Shown here: positions 26,517 to 34,534 of the stretch, piece by piece
How positions within the stretch are numbered: position 1 is the first letter of the stretch
Layout: each line of letters begins with the position of its first letter
NCBI GenBank assembly: GCA_002437305.1
Contig: DJOW01000017.1
Coordinates: forward strand, 87,103-151,102
Reading direction: 5' to 3'
Source of the DNA: Bacteroidales bacterium UBA6428
Lineage (GTDB): Bacteria; Bacteroidota; Bacteroidia; Bacteroidales; UBA932
Length of the DNA stretch: 64,000 nucleotides
Made by a program: the position numbers and the translations under genes
The notes under the pieces: generated by a model
What the model was told of the DNA's origin: nothing
The model's input: only the letters and a program-made list of their open reading frames with translations
Database searches by the model: none

Positions 26517-29282
26517 TTATTTCACTACAAAGTTCACTATCTTGCCTGGCACGACGATAACCTTGATGATGTTCTGTCCGCCCACGTACTTGGAAGTCTG
26601 TTCCATCTCCCGGATCTGTGCCTCGACCTCCTTGGGAGAGAGAGACTTGGGGAGATCCACGGTGAAACGCATCCTGCCGTTGAAGGAGACCGGGTAGGTC
26701 ACGTTGTCCTCAGCGGCGAGGGCGGCGTTGAACTCAGGGAAACGGGCGAAAGTTATGCTTTCTTTGTGCCCGAGGATCGCCCAAAGTTCCTCCGCGATGT
26801 GAGGGGTGAAAGGTGAAAGCATAACCGTCATCGGCTCAAGTATCTCACGCTTGTGGCACTTGAGTCCGACCAGATCATTCAGGGCGATCATGAAAGCGCT
26901 GACCGTTGTGTTGAACGAGAAGTGCTCGATGTCGTCCTGCTCCTTGGCGATCAATTTATGCAGGACCTTGAGTTCGTCCGGAGTAGCCTTCTCATCAGTA
27001 ACGAGACAGTTGTCTCCATCGAAGAAGAGTCTCCAGAACTTGCGCAGGAATCTGTTCACGCCATCTATACCTTTTGTGTCCCAAGGCTTTGACTGTTCAA
27101 GAGGGCCAAGGAACATCTCGTAGAGACGGAGGGTGTCGGCACCGTAGTCGTCACAGATCTTGTCCGGGTTGACAACGTTGTACATCGACTTGCTCATCTT
27201 CTCCACGGCCCATCCGCAGACATATTCCCCGTTCTCAAGGATGAACTCGGCATCAGCGAACTCAGGTCTCCATTTCCTGAACGCCTCCAGATCGAGTTTG
27301 TCGTTGTGCACGATGTTGATGTCCACGTGGATCTCGGTGGTCTCGTATTGATCCTTCAGGCCGAGGGAGACAAACTTGTTGGTGCCCACGATCCTGTAGA
27401 CAAAGTTGGACCGCCCCTGGATCATTCCTTGGTTGACCAGTTTGCGGAACGGCTCGTCCTCGCAGACATAGCCAAGGTCGTAGAGGAACTTGTCCCAGAA
27501 GCGGGAATATATCAAGTGCCCCGTAGCATGCTCAGTACCACCGATATACAGATCCACATCACGCCAATATTCGTCAATCTTCCTGTCAACGAGGGCTTCG
27601 TTGTCGTGAGGATCCATGTAGCGCAGATAGTAGGCGCTTGATCCGGCGAAGCCAGGCATCGTGCTTGTCTCAAGAGGGTAACCCTCGTAGGTCCAGTCCT
27701 TTGCCCTGGCCAGAGGCGGCTCACCGCTCTCAGTCGGCTTGAATTCCGTGATCTCAGGCAGCTTTAGAGGCAGTTTCTCAAACGGAAGCGGAGTCGGGAT
27801 GCCGTCCTTGTAGTAGATCGGGAACGGCTCGCCCCAGTACCTCTGGCGGCTGAAGATCGCGTCTCGCAGACGATAGTTGACTTTTCTGTGGCCAAAACCC
27901 TGTTTTTCAACATATTCAATGGCTGCGGGAATCGCCTCCCTGACATCCAGTCCGTTAAGGAATCCGGAATTGATCATCTTGCCTTCCTTCGCGTCGAAGC
28001 TTTCCTCGCTTACATCGCAGCCTTCGATCAGAGGGATGATCGGCAGGTTGAACTTCTTCGCGAACGCATAGTCACGGCTGTCGTGGGCAGGGACTGCCAT
28101 GATGGCGCCTGTACCGTATCCCGCGAGGACATATTCAGAGATCCAGATCGGAACCCTGTCGCCGGTCATCGGGTTCACTCCATAGGAGCCGCTGAACACA
28201 CCGGTGACGGTCTTGGTCTGAGCGATCCTCTCGCGCTCGGTCTTCTTCTTGACAGCGGCAAGATATTCATCCACAGCCTCTTTCTGCTCAGGAGCCGTAA
28301 GAAGCGGCACGAGGTCGCTTTCTGGAGCCAGCACCATAAACGTCACTCCGAACATAGTGTCCGCTCGGGTTGTGAATATGGTCACATCGTGCTCAGTCTC
28401 ACCGTTGTAGCATTTGAACACGGCCTCGCATCCGTTGGACTTTCCGATCCAGTTACGCTGCATCTCCTTGAGAGAGTCGGTCCAGTCAATCCTGTCCAGG
28501 CCTTCCAGAAGCCTTCCGGCGTAGGCAGAAACTCTCAACTGCCACTGCCTCATCTTCTTCTGCTCTACAGGGAAGCCTCCTCGCACGGAAAGACCGTCCT
28601 TCACCTCATCGTTGGCAAGCACGGTTCCAAGACCTGCGCACCAATTCACGGCAGTCTCGCCTTGATAGGCTATGCGGTAGTTCATCAATGCGTCAGACTT
28701 CTCTTTCTCTGAATATGCCCTCCATTGCTCCGCCGTGAACGGATCGTGTTCTGTGCATGCGGCATTCACGGCGGAACTTCCGCCTTTCTCGAAAGCAGCG
28801 ACAAGATCCTCGATCGGACGGGCTTTCCGAGCATCATTATCGTACCAGGAGCCGAACATCTTCAGGAAAGCCCACTGGGTCCACTTGTAATAGGCCGGAT
28901 CGCAGGTGCGGATCTCACGGCTCCAGTCGTAGGAGAAGCCGATCCTGTCCATCTGCTGACGGTAACGATTGATGTTGTTCACCGTAGTGACCTCCGGATG
29001 CTGCCCTGTCTGAATTGCATACTGCTCAGCGGGAAGGCCGAAAGCATCGTACCCCATCGGATGAAGCACGTTGAAGCCTTTGAGTCTCTTGTAGCGGGAA
29101 TATATGTCACTGGCGATGTAGCCAAGCGGATGGCCGACGTGCAAGCCCGCCCCCGACGGATAAGGGAACATGTCCAGAACATAGTACTTCGGCTTGGAAG
29201 GATCCTCCTTAGTCTTGAAAGTGCCATGTTCAGCCCAGTAAGCCTGCCACTTTTTCTCAATTTTCCTGAAATCGTAGTCCAT
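26517..29282 (-). CDS. leuS: Leucyl-tRNA synthetase
   Basis: A 921-residue class Ia aminoacyl-tRNA synthetase. The HIGH motif appears as HVGH at 48-51 and the KMSKS loop at 695-699. The CP1 editing domain (roughly 230-430, with TIFTTRADTMFG and GYGTGAIMAVPAHDSRD) is complete. An insertion of about 60 residues sits between the zinc-like region and KMSKS (around 625-685, with IVHNDKLDLEAFRKW), typical of the Bacteroidota form. It lies 18 bp after the M28-like gene and 4 bp before YitT. Confidence 0.97.
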   Translation of the reverse strand: MDYDFRKIEKKWQAYWAEHGTFKTKEDPSKPKYYVLDMFPYPSGAGLHVGHPLGYIASDIYSRYKRLKGFNVLHPMGYDAFGLPAEQYAIQTGQHPEVTTVNNINRYRQQMDRIGFSYDWSREIRTCDPAYYKWTQWAFLKMFGSWYDNDARKARPIEDLVAAFEKGGSSAVNAACTEHDPFTAEQWRAYSEKEKSDALMNYRIAYQGETAVNWCAGLGTVLANDEVKDGLSVRGGFPVEQKKMRQWQLRVSAYAGRLLEGLDRIDWTDSLKEMQRNWIGKSNGCEAVFKCYNGETEHDVTIFTTRADTMFGVTFMVLAPESDLVPLLTAPEQKEAVDEYLAAVKKKTERERIAQTKTVTGVFSGSYGVNPMTGDRVPIWISEYVLAGYGTGAIMAVPAHDSRDYAFAKKFNLPIIPLIEGCDVSEESFDAKEGKMINSGFLNGLDVREAIPAAIEYVEKQGFGHRKVNYRLRDAIFSRQRYWGEPFPIYYKDGIPTPLPFEKLPLKLPEITEFKPTESGEPPLARAKDWTYEGYPLETSTMPGFAGSSAYYLRYMDPHDNEALVDRKIDEYWRDVDLYIGGTEHATGHLIYSRFWDKFLYDLGYVCEDEPFRKLVNQGMIQGRSNFVYRIVGTNKFVSLGLKDQYETTEIHVDINIVHNDKLDLEAFRKWRPEFADAEFILENGEYVCGWAVEKMSKSMYNVVNPDKICDDYGADTLRLYEMFLGPLEQSKPWDTKGIDGVNRFLRKFWRLFFDGDNCLVTDEKATPDELKVLHKLIAKEQDDIEHFSFNTTVSAFMIALNDLVGLKCHKREILEPMTVMLSPFTPHIAEELWAILGHKESITFARFPEFNAALAAEDNVTYPVSFNGRMRFTVDLPKSLSPKEVEAQIREMEQTSKYVGGQNIIKVIVVPGKIVNFVVK

Positions 29283-29299
29283 TTTATTACTGTTGTTTA

Positions 29300-30673
29300 T
29301 TAATTATCATGCATTTTCAGCCCGAAACTGCCTTTCCTCTCAAGGCGGAACTCAACGTAGAGCGACATTCTGGACTTAACCTTCTTGCCGCGAAGCCATC
29401 CTGGTTTCCAATCCGGTGACGCGCTGATGATCCGCACCGCCTCGGCGTCAAGGAGCGGGTCCACGCCTTTGAGGACCTTGACGTCACGGACCTTGCCTTT
29501 CTCATCGATGACAAAATCCACTAGGACACGTCCCTGGATTCCATTCCTTACCGCCTCCTTAGGATATTTCATATAGGTATACACCCATTTCTCAAGGAAC
29601 ACCCTCGGGTCGCGGCTTCCGAGGAACGACGGCCTGTAGTCACAATCATAATAAGGAACCGCGGAATCCTTGCCCTTATCCGCGCTCGTCAGCCCGGACA
29701 GGTCAGCCGGGTTGAATATGGGCTTCGGGCCGTTGATCAAGGCGACTGAATAGTTATAAACATATTCAAGCTCCCTTTCCATCGTGTCATAATCGATTAT
29801 GGACTGCGTGTCCCGCTCGGTGCCATATTCAGGATAATGCCCTGTTGTGAAATAAATTGAGGGTATCTCCTTTCCATAGAACGCACGGTGGTCTGAAGGG
29901 AACGGTTCCTGTGCGGTCAGCGTCGGCAGAATCGGCTGGAGCTGTCCTGCCATGGATTTGGCGATCTCGTTCATGTCCGCGTTCGAGGATGTGTAGGCAT
30001 AGAAACCGCTCTCCCCTGTGCCGACAATGTCCAGATTGACCATCGCGTCGATGTCGGCCACATCGGAGAAAGCCCTGTTGAGAAAATACCACGATCCGGC
30101 GAATGTCTGCCTCGATGCGCCGAACGCCACAAAGAGGACAGACCTCCCCAGAAGCGGGCTGTTGGTCTGAAGCATCCGGGCCAATTCAAGCATCATCGCA
30201 AGTCCAGAGGCGTTGCCATTGGCTCCGTAGTAGATCCTCTCAACCGTACGCCCGTCCACCGTCATGGTGTCCGTCCCGAGGTTGTCCATTCTGGCACCTA
30301 TCACTATGTATTTATTCCTCAAGGTTTTGTCACCTCCTTGAATGAAAGCGATGACATTGCGTGAAGTGAGTGTGTCACCATTCTCCTGACGGATGCCGAA
30401 CACATCACCGTCTTTGCCGGACAGCACATCAACTCCATATTTCCTGAACATTTCGGTGACATATTCAGCAGTCATTCTCTCGCCCTCGGAACCGGCCTTG
30501 CGCCCCTCCATGGCCGCAGCCGAGATGGTTGAGACATGCTCCTTGAACGCGCGCACAGTCTCGCTGTCGTCCAGATCGGCGTAGGAGCCTGCGCTCCTGA
30601 ATTGGGCATTAAGATTGAAGGTCCCTATAAAAATAGCGCAGATGGCTGAAATGATCGTAAGATTTCCTCTCAT
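29300..30673 (-). CDS. M28-like pseudopeptidase fused to a TonB C-terminal domain
   Basis: A 457-residue exported protein: signal peptide (MRGNLTIISAICAIFIGTFN, cleaved near LNAQ), an M28 aminopeptidase fold (about 40-310) and a TonB_C domain (about 365-445, with GRVLVDFVIDEKGKVRDVKV). In active M28 enzymes the metal ligands and base are His-x-Asp, Asp, Glu-Glu, Asp and His. Here the equivalent positions read ARMD (127-130), ANGNASG (151-157), GASRQ (185-189), with only Asp in NLDIVG kept, and YGTERDT (283-289) where YHTPEDT is usual. All but one ligand seem lost, so it is probably catalytically dead. It overlaps the SPOR lipoprotein gene by 4 bp (ATGA). Confidence 0.8.
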   Translation of the reverse strand: MRGNLTIISAICAIFIGTFNLNAQFRSAGSYADLDDSETVRAFKEHVSTISAAAMEGRKAGSEGERMTAEYVTEMFRKYGVDVLSGKDGDVFGIRQENGDTLTSRNVIAFIQGGDKTLRNKYIVIGARMDNLGTDTMTVDGRTVERIYYGANGNASGLAMMLELARMLQTNSPLLGRSVLFVAFGASRQTFAGSWYFLNRAFSDVADIDAMVNLDIVGTGESGFYAYTSSNADMNEIAKSMAGQLQPILPTLTAQEPFPSDHRAFYGKEIPSIYFTTGHYPEYGTERDTQSIIDYDTMERELEYVYNYSVALINGPKPIFNPADLSGLTSADKGKDSAVPYYDCDYRPSFLGSRDPRVFLEKWVYTYMKYPKEAVRNGIQGRVLVDFVIDEKGKVRDVKVLKGVDPLLDAEAVRIISASPDWKPGWLRGKKVKSRMSLYVEFRLERKGSFGLKMHDN

Positions 30674-31143
30674 TGTTGCTTCCTTTCTAAAATCCACGCG
30701 CCCTTTGGGCAAAAATCCTGCCTTTGCAGCTCCTCTAGTGATTTCCGGACCTGAGCCTCGTCATCGGAAGGGCAGACTCCCACAGCCGTGCTGTTCCTGA
30801 AAGAGAGGAGTTCTCCCTTGTATCCCTTCTCCGCTATCTCCTCGATGTAACGCTCTGCATTCTGTTTGCTGGAGAAAGAGCCCAGAATTATGCAGAAACG
30901 GTAGCGATGGTTGGCAAGACGGGAAGAATCCGCGGTCGCAAGGGAGTCCGCCGCGGCCTTTTGAACTTCCCGAAGCGAATCCTGACGTGCCAGTTTCGCC
31001 TCTTCTTCCTGGCGGATAAACATGGCCTTCGCCTCAATCCATTCAGAATCGGGACGTCCGGCCAGCCTCCGGAAGAAATCACATCCACTCACCACAGCGG
31101 CGGCGAAAACGATGACCGCTATTTTCAGAAACACTTTTTTCAT
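30670..31143 (-). CDS. SPOR-domain lipoprotein
   Basis: A 157-residue lipoprotein with lipobox AVVSGC (Cys21), a charged helical linker, and a C-terminal SPOR domain (about 82-155, with FCIILGSFSSKQNAERYIEE). SPOR domains bind glycan strands lacking stem peptides, often at the division site. It is translationally coupled to the M28-like/TonB_C protein, so the two may act together in the periplasm. Confidence 0.85.
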   Translation of the reverse strand: MKKVFLKIAVIVFAAAVVSGCDFFRRLAGRPDSEWIEAKAMFIRQEEEAKLARQDSLREVQKAAADSLATADSSRLANHRYRFCIILGSFSSKQNAERYIEEIAEKGYKGELLSFRNSTAVGVCPSDDEAQVRKSLEELQRQDFCPKGAWILERKQQ

Positions 31144-31205
31144 AACTCACAAAGTTAGCAAAATTCCCCCCTCTTCAAAAATATAATTATTAGACAATAA
31201 TTAAG

Positions 31206-31213
31206 TATCTTTG
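31206..31213 (+). promoter_or_regulatory. -7 box before the carboxyltransferase gene
   Basis: TATCTTTG followed by CAG, 24 bp before the ATG at 31238. Confidence 0.55.
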
Positions 31214-31237
31214 CAGATCAGATAACAACGAAAAATT

Positions 31238-33040
31238 ATGGCAAGAGAAATCAAGTTTTCCCTCGTTTACAGGGACATGTGGCAATCATCCGGCAAGTAT
31301 GTTCCTCGCGTGGACCAACTCGTGGAGGTCGCCCCGGCCATCATTGATATGGGCTGCTTCGACCGCGTTGAGACCAATGGAGGCGCATTCGAGCAGGTGA
31401 ACCTCCTTTTCGGAGAGAACCCGAACGTGGCCGTCCGCCGCTGGACCGCCCCTTTCCACAAGGCCGGAATCCAGACCCACATGCTGGAAAGAGGTCTTAA
31501 CGCGCTGAGAATGAACCCTGTTCCTGCCGATGTCAGAGAGCTGATGTTCAAGGTGAAGAAAAAACAGGGCACCGACATCTCCCGCTCATTCTGCGGTCTG
31601 AACGACCACAGGAACCTGCGCCGCTCCGTTGAGTTCGCCAAGAAAGGCGGAATGGTTTCTCAGGTGGCTCTTTCCATCACCAATTCCCCTGTCCACACCG
31701 TTGAATATTACATGGGCATCGTCGACAAGGTGGTTGAATATGGAGCCGACGAGATCTGCCTCAAGGACATGGCGGGAATAGGCCGTCCGACCTTCCTCGG
31801 CCGGCTTACCCGCGACATCAAGAAGAAATACCCTCACATCCTTGTCCAGTACCACGGCCATTCGGGACCAGGCTTCTCCCCTGCTTCAATGCTTGAGGTG
31901 GCGCGCGCGGGAGCCGACATCCTCGATGTCGCCGTGGAGCCGCTTTCCTGGGGCAAGGTCCACCCCGACGTCATCACTATCCGTGAGATGATGAAGGCAG
32001 ATGGTTTCCTGGTAAAAGATCTGAATATGGACGCCTACATGGAGGTGCGCCGCCTCACGCAGAAGTTCATAGACGACTTCCTCGGCTACTGGATCAACCC
32101 TTCCAACGCCAAGATGAGCTCGCTGCTCGTGGGCTGCGGCCTGCCGGGCGGAATGATGGGCTCGATGATGGCCGACCTCAAAGGATTCCAGGGCGCGATC
32201 AACGCCGCCGAGAGGGCTCACGGCCGTCCGGAGATCAGCCTTGACACCTTGATGGTCAAGTTGTTCCAAGAAGTTGAATATGTCTGGCCGCGTCTCGGCT
32301 ACCCGCCGCTCGTGACCCCGTTCAGCCAGTACACCAAGAACACGGCTCTGATGAACCTGCTGAACCTTCTGAACGGCAAGCCTCGTTGGACCACCATCGA
32401 CAAGGACACCTGGAATATGATCCTCGGCAAGATGGGCCGTCTTCCTGGCAAACTTGCTCCGGAGATCGTGGATCTTGCAAAGCAGAAAGGTCTGGAGTTC
32501 TACACCGGAGACCCTCAGGAGATGTACCCGGACGAGCTGCCTAAGTTCCGTCAGATGATGAAGGAAGAAGGTTGGGACGAAGGTCAGGACGAGGAGGAGC
32601 TCTTCGAGTTCGCGATGCACGAGCGGCAGTACAGGGACTTTAGGAGCGGCATCGCCAAGCAGCGCTTCAACGCCGAGCTCGCCGACCTCAAGGCCAAGGC
32701 CAACGCTCCTATCGAAGTCGTGCGTCCGGTTGTCGAGATGCCTAAGTTCGATGTCGATGAATATGCCAAGCGCTATCCTCACGCCGTTCCTGTCCAGGCT
32801 CCGGCCAAAGGCCAGCTTCTCTGGCAGGTCGATGTGGAGGACGATTCCGCTGCACCTATAGCCGGGACAGAGGTCAAGGCCGGCAAGGGGATCGGTTTCG
32901 TGCAGACATATTACGGAATGGAGGAGCTCGTTCCAGCTGTTGACGGCCGCATCGTGGCCATTCTCGGCAAGCAGGGGGACAAGGTAGCCAAAGGTGAGAT
33001 CGTCGCCTTTGTCGAAGGCTCCGCCGACGCCGCCAAGTAA
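31238..33040 (+). CDS. Oxaloacetate decarboxylase alpha/pyruvate carboxylase B-like carboxyltransferase
   Basis: A 600-residue protein with the TIM-barrel carboxyltransferase domain (FSLVYRDMWQSSGKY near the start, EICLKDMAGIGRPTFLG with the carbamylated-type Lys, and the metal-binding QYHGHSGPG). A conserved linker domain and a C-terminal biotinyl-lipoyl-like domain (about 520-595) follow. In biotin carriers the turn reads AMKM, but here it reads TYYGMEEL with Gly560 in place of the acceptor Lys, so this domain cannot carry biotin in the usual way. It may act with a separate carrier protein, or transfer carboxyl differently. Neighbours give no partner subunits. Confidence 0.88.
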   Translation: MAREIKFSLVYRDMWQSSGKYVPRVDQLVEVAPAIIDMGCFDRVETNGGAFEQVNLLFGENPNVAVRRWTAPFHKAGIQTHMLERGLNALRMNPVPADVRELMFKVKKKQGTDISRSFCGLNDHRNLRRSVEFAKKGGMVSQVALSITNSPVHTVEYYMGIVDKVVEYGADEICLKDMAGIGRPTFLGRLTRDIKKKYPHILVQYHGHSGPGFSPASMLEVARAGADILDVAVEPLSWGKVHPDVITIREMMKADGFLVKDLNMDAYMEVRRLTQKFIDDFLGYWINPSNAKMSSLLVGCGLPGGMMGSMMADLKGFQGAINAAERAHGRPEISLDTLMVKLFQEVEYVWPRLGYPPLVTPFSQYTKNTALMNLLNLLNGKPRWTTIDKDTWNMILGKMGRLPGKLAPEIVDLAKQKGLEFYTGDPQEMYPDELPKFRQMMKEEGWDEGQDEEELFEFAMHERQYRDFRSGIAKQRFNAELADLKAKANAPIEVVRPVVEMPKFDVDEYAKRYPHAVPVQAPAKGQLLWQVDVEDDSAAPIAGTEVKAGKGIGFVQTYYGMEELVPAVDGRIVAILGKQGDKVAKGEIVAFVEGSADAAK

Positions 33041-33855
33041 TGAATATTCAGAAAGATCTGAAAGTTGTTTCTCCGGGCACTTTGATGGTTGGTGAGCATT
33101 GCCGAACCACAAGCTCAGTGTCCGGAAAAATTTTAGTCGCTTCATCGGTCTCAGAACTGTCCACCCCGGTCGCTGAGCCTGCCGAAGCGACTTCTTGTAA
33201 CGACTCCGTTGCTTCGATGATTGGTGAGCCTTGTCGAACCACAAGATCAGCGACCGAATTATTCCAAGACGCTGGTTTACCTCCCATAGAGCTACATCCT
33301 TTCGAGCCGTTCCTGCCGATTAATGCCAAAGTGCTGATGCTTGGCAGTTTCCCTCCACAAGCCAAACGCTGGAGCATGGAGTTCTACTACCCGAACTTCA
33401 TCAACGACATGTGGAGGATCCTTGGTCTGATTTTCTTCGGTGACAAGAACCGTTTCGTTGATGTTGCCGCCAAGAAGTTTAAACTTAAGGAGATAGTTGA
33501 CTTCTGCACCGAGACCGGCATAGCGATGTTCGACACCGCCACAGCCGTCCGCCGCCTGAAAGACAACGCCTCCGACAAGTTCCTGGAGGTCGTCACCCCG
33601 ACCGACATCCCTGCCCTGTTAAGGCAAATTCCTCAATGTCAAGCCATTGTCACGACTGGTGAGAAGGCCACCGAAACCTTGTGCCAAACGTTCGGGGTTA
33701 ATGCGCCGACTACGGGAGAATATTCAGAATTTCACTTCGGGAATCGTCCAATGCGTCTCTACCGCATGCCATCCTCCTCCAGAGCCTATCCCCTCTCCCT
33801 CGAAAAGAAAGCCGCCGCCTACCGCCGCCTCTTCTCCGACCTCGGAATGGTATAA
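33040..33855 (+). CDS. Uracil-DNA glycosylase-fold protein with REP-derived N-terminus
   Basis: The C-terminal about 190 residues match a DNA glycosylase family of Bacteroidota. The first motif is VLMLGSFPPQAKRW, a central strand has IVTTGEKATETLCQTFG, and the last motif is MPSSSRAYP, which corresponds to the DNA-intercalating loop. The first about 85 residues are encoded by REP-like repeats (33072-33126, about 33163-33193 and 33213-33256) and have no resemblance to the family. I see no ATG between 33219 and the conserved HPFEPFLP, so translation probably starts in the repeat (33040 or 33219) or at a non-ATG codon. The ATG at 33040 overlaps the carboxyltransferase stop (TAATG). Confidence 0.72.
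   Translation: MNIQKDLKVVSPGTLMVGEHCRTTSSVSGKILVASSVSELSTPVAEPAEATSCNDSVASMIGEPCRTTRSATELFQDAGLPPIELHPFEPFLPINAKVLMLGSFPPQAKRWSMEFYYPNFINDMWRILGLIFFGDKNRFVDVAAKKFKLKEIVDFCTETGIAMFDTATAVRRLKDNASDKFLEVVTPTDIPALLRQIPQCQAIVTTGEKATETLCQTFGVNAPTTGEYSEFHFGNRPMRLYRMPSSSRAYPLSLEKKAAAYRRLFSDLGMV
33072..33126. repeat. REP-like palindromic repeat, copy A
   Basis: A 55-bp unit with outer arms TCCGGGCACT and AGTGTCCGGA and a central GGTTGGTGAGC/GAACCACAAGCTCAG palindromic core. It matches the unit at 43554-43622 in order and spacing of its conserved blocks. Confidence 0.75.
33163..33193. repeat. REP-like repeat, core only, copy B
   Basis: The core appears as CGGTCGCTGAGCCTGCCGAA followed by GCGACTTC, an inverted repeat of GTCGC/GCGAC. 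It lies in the coding frame of the glycosylase N-terminus. Confidence 0.65.
33213..33256. repeat. REP-like repeat, copy C
   Basis: Starts TCGATGATTGGTGAGCC and continues TTGTCGAACCACAAGATCAG, closely matching copy A without the outer arms. An ATG at 33219 inside it could serve as a start for the glycosylase. Confidence 0.65.
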
Positions 33856-34512
33856 GCATATTGGAATCAGCCATATCAACATATTCAAAGAAAACCACCC
33901 GAGAGCACTACTCCACCGAGACCATCCGGCGGATCTGCGGCGACCTTTTCGAGCAAGGCATATTGGTCACGAAAGTTGTCACGCGAACAAGTCATTCGAG
34001 TCAACCTCATTATCCACGATTCCATAGCGCGACCCATTGGCCATGCATTCCTGTTTTATTTGCAGAGTTGCAAAAAGCCCGAGATAAAATGAGTCTTTCG
34101 GCAACATTTTGAAGGCATTTCGTCGCCGGAAAGAGAAGGGCAGAAGGCAACGGCAGCATTATAGGGCGATTTTGCTGCCTTGGAGGTAAAAAATTAGGGT
34201 GACGGGAGCGTTTTGAGGGCTTTGCGTCACCGTGGAGGGCATTCAATTGGGAGTCAAGGAGTAAAATGAACCTCCTCCCTCTACATTCGGGAGGGAGGAG
34301 GTCCATTTATTCAGCTCTTTATCAAGAACTTAGGCTCCACGGTAATTTGCGGCCTGCAATATCTGCCTGTTTTGGCGCCCGACCTTAGAGCTACCCGGCG
34401 GTCGGCTTGAAGCTGTCGCCCTAATGGGCGTTGCCGCGGCCTCTTCACCTTAGAGCTACCCGGCTGAAGGCTTGAAGAGACGGGAGCGAGATCACCGGCG
34501 GTGGCGCTACAG
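33856..34512. other. Gene-poor stretch with hairpins
   Basis: No convincing gene in 657 bp. It contains three inverted repeats: around 34144-34182 (AAGGCA/TGCCTT), 34198-34231 (GGTGACG/CGTCACC), and a long one at 34263-34307. The last two copies of a 24-bp tandem-like repeat lie at 34389 and 34454. A short frame at 33861 (MESAISTYSKKTTREHYSTE) looks protein-like for about 40 residues and then degenerates; it may be a gene remnant. Confidence 0.6.
34263..34307. terminator. Long inverted repeat, possible bidirectional terminator
   Basis: AAATGAACCTCCTCCCTC and its near-complement GGGAGGGAGGAGGTCCATTT form a stem of about 16 pairs. It has no long T-run, so its role may be insulation or RNA stability. 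Confidence 0.5.
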
Positions 34513-34534
34513 CTACCCGGCGGTCGAATTGAAG
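34389..34534. repeat. Three spaced 24-bp repeats at the 3' end of lplA
   Basis: Copies AGCTACCCGGCGGTCGGCTT-GAAG (34389-34412), AGCTACCCGGCTGAAGGCTT-GAAG (34454-34477) and AGCTACCCGGCGGTCGAATT-GAAG (34511-34534) are spaced 65 and 57 bp apart. On the minus strand the third copy encodes the end of lplA (FNSTAG and stop). Copies one and two lie downstream of the stop and share a preceding ACCTTAG block. Confidence 0.75.

Noticed and set aside
31886..33244. 452-residue frame opposite the carboxyltransferase
   Set aside because: Another antisense shadow produced by GC-rich third codon positions.
33861..34112. 83-residue frame after the glycosylase
   Set aside because: The first 40 residues look protein-like but the remainder does not; at most a gene remnant.
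34389..34534. Possible CRISPR array
   Set aside because: Only three imperfect copies, with the third inside lplA and spacers of unequal, related sequence; no cas genes in the window.
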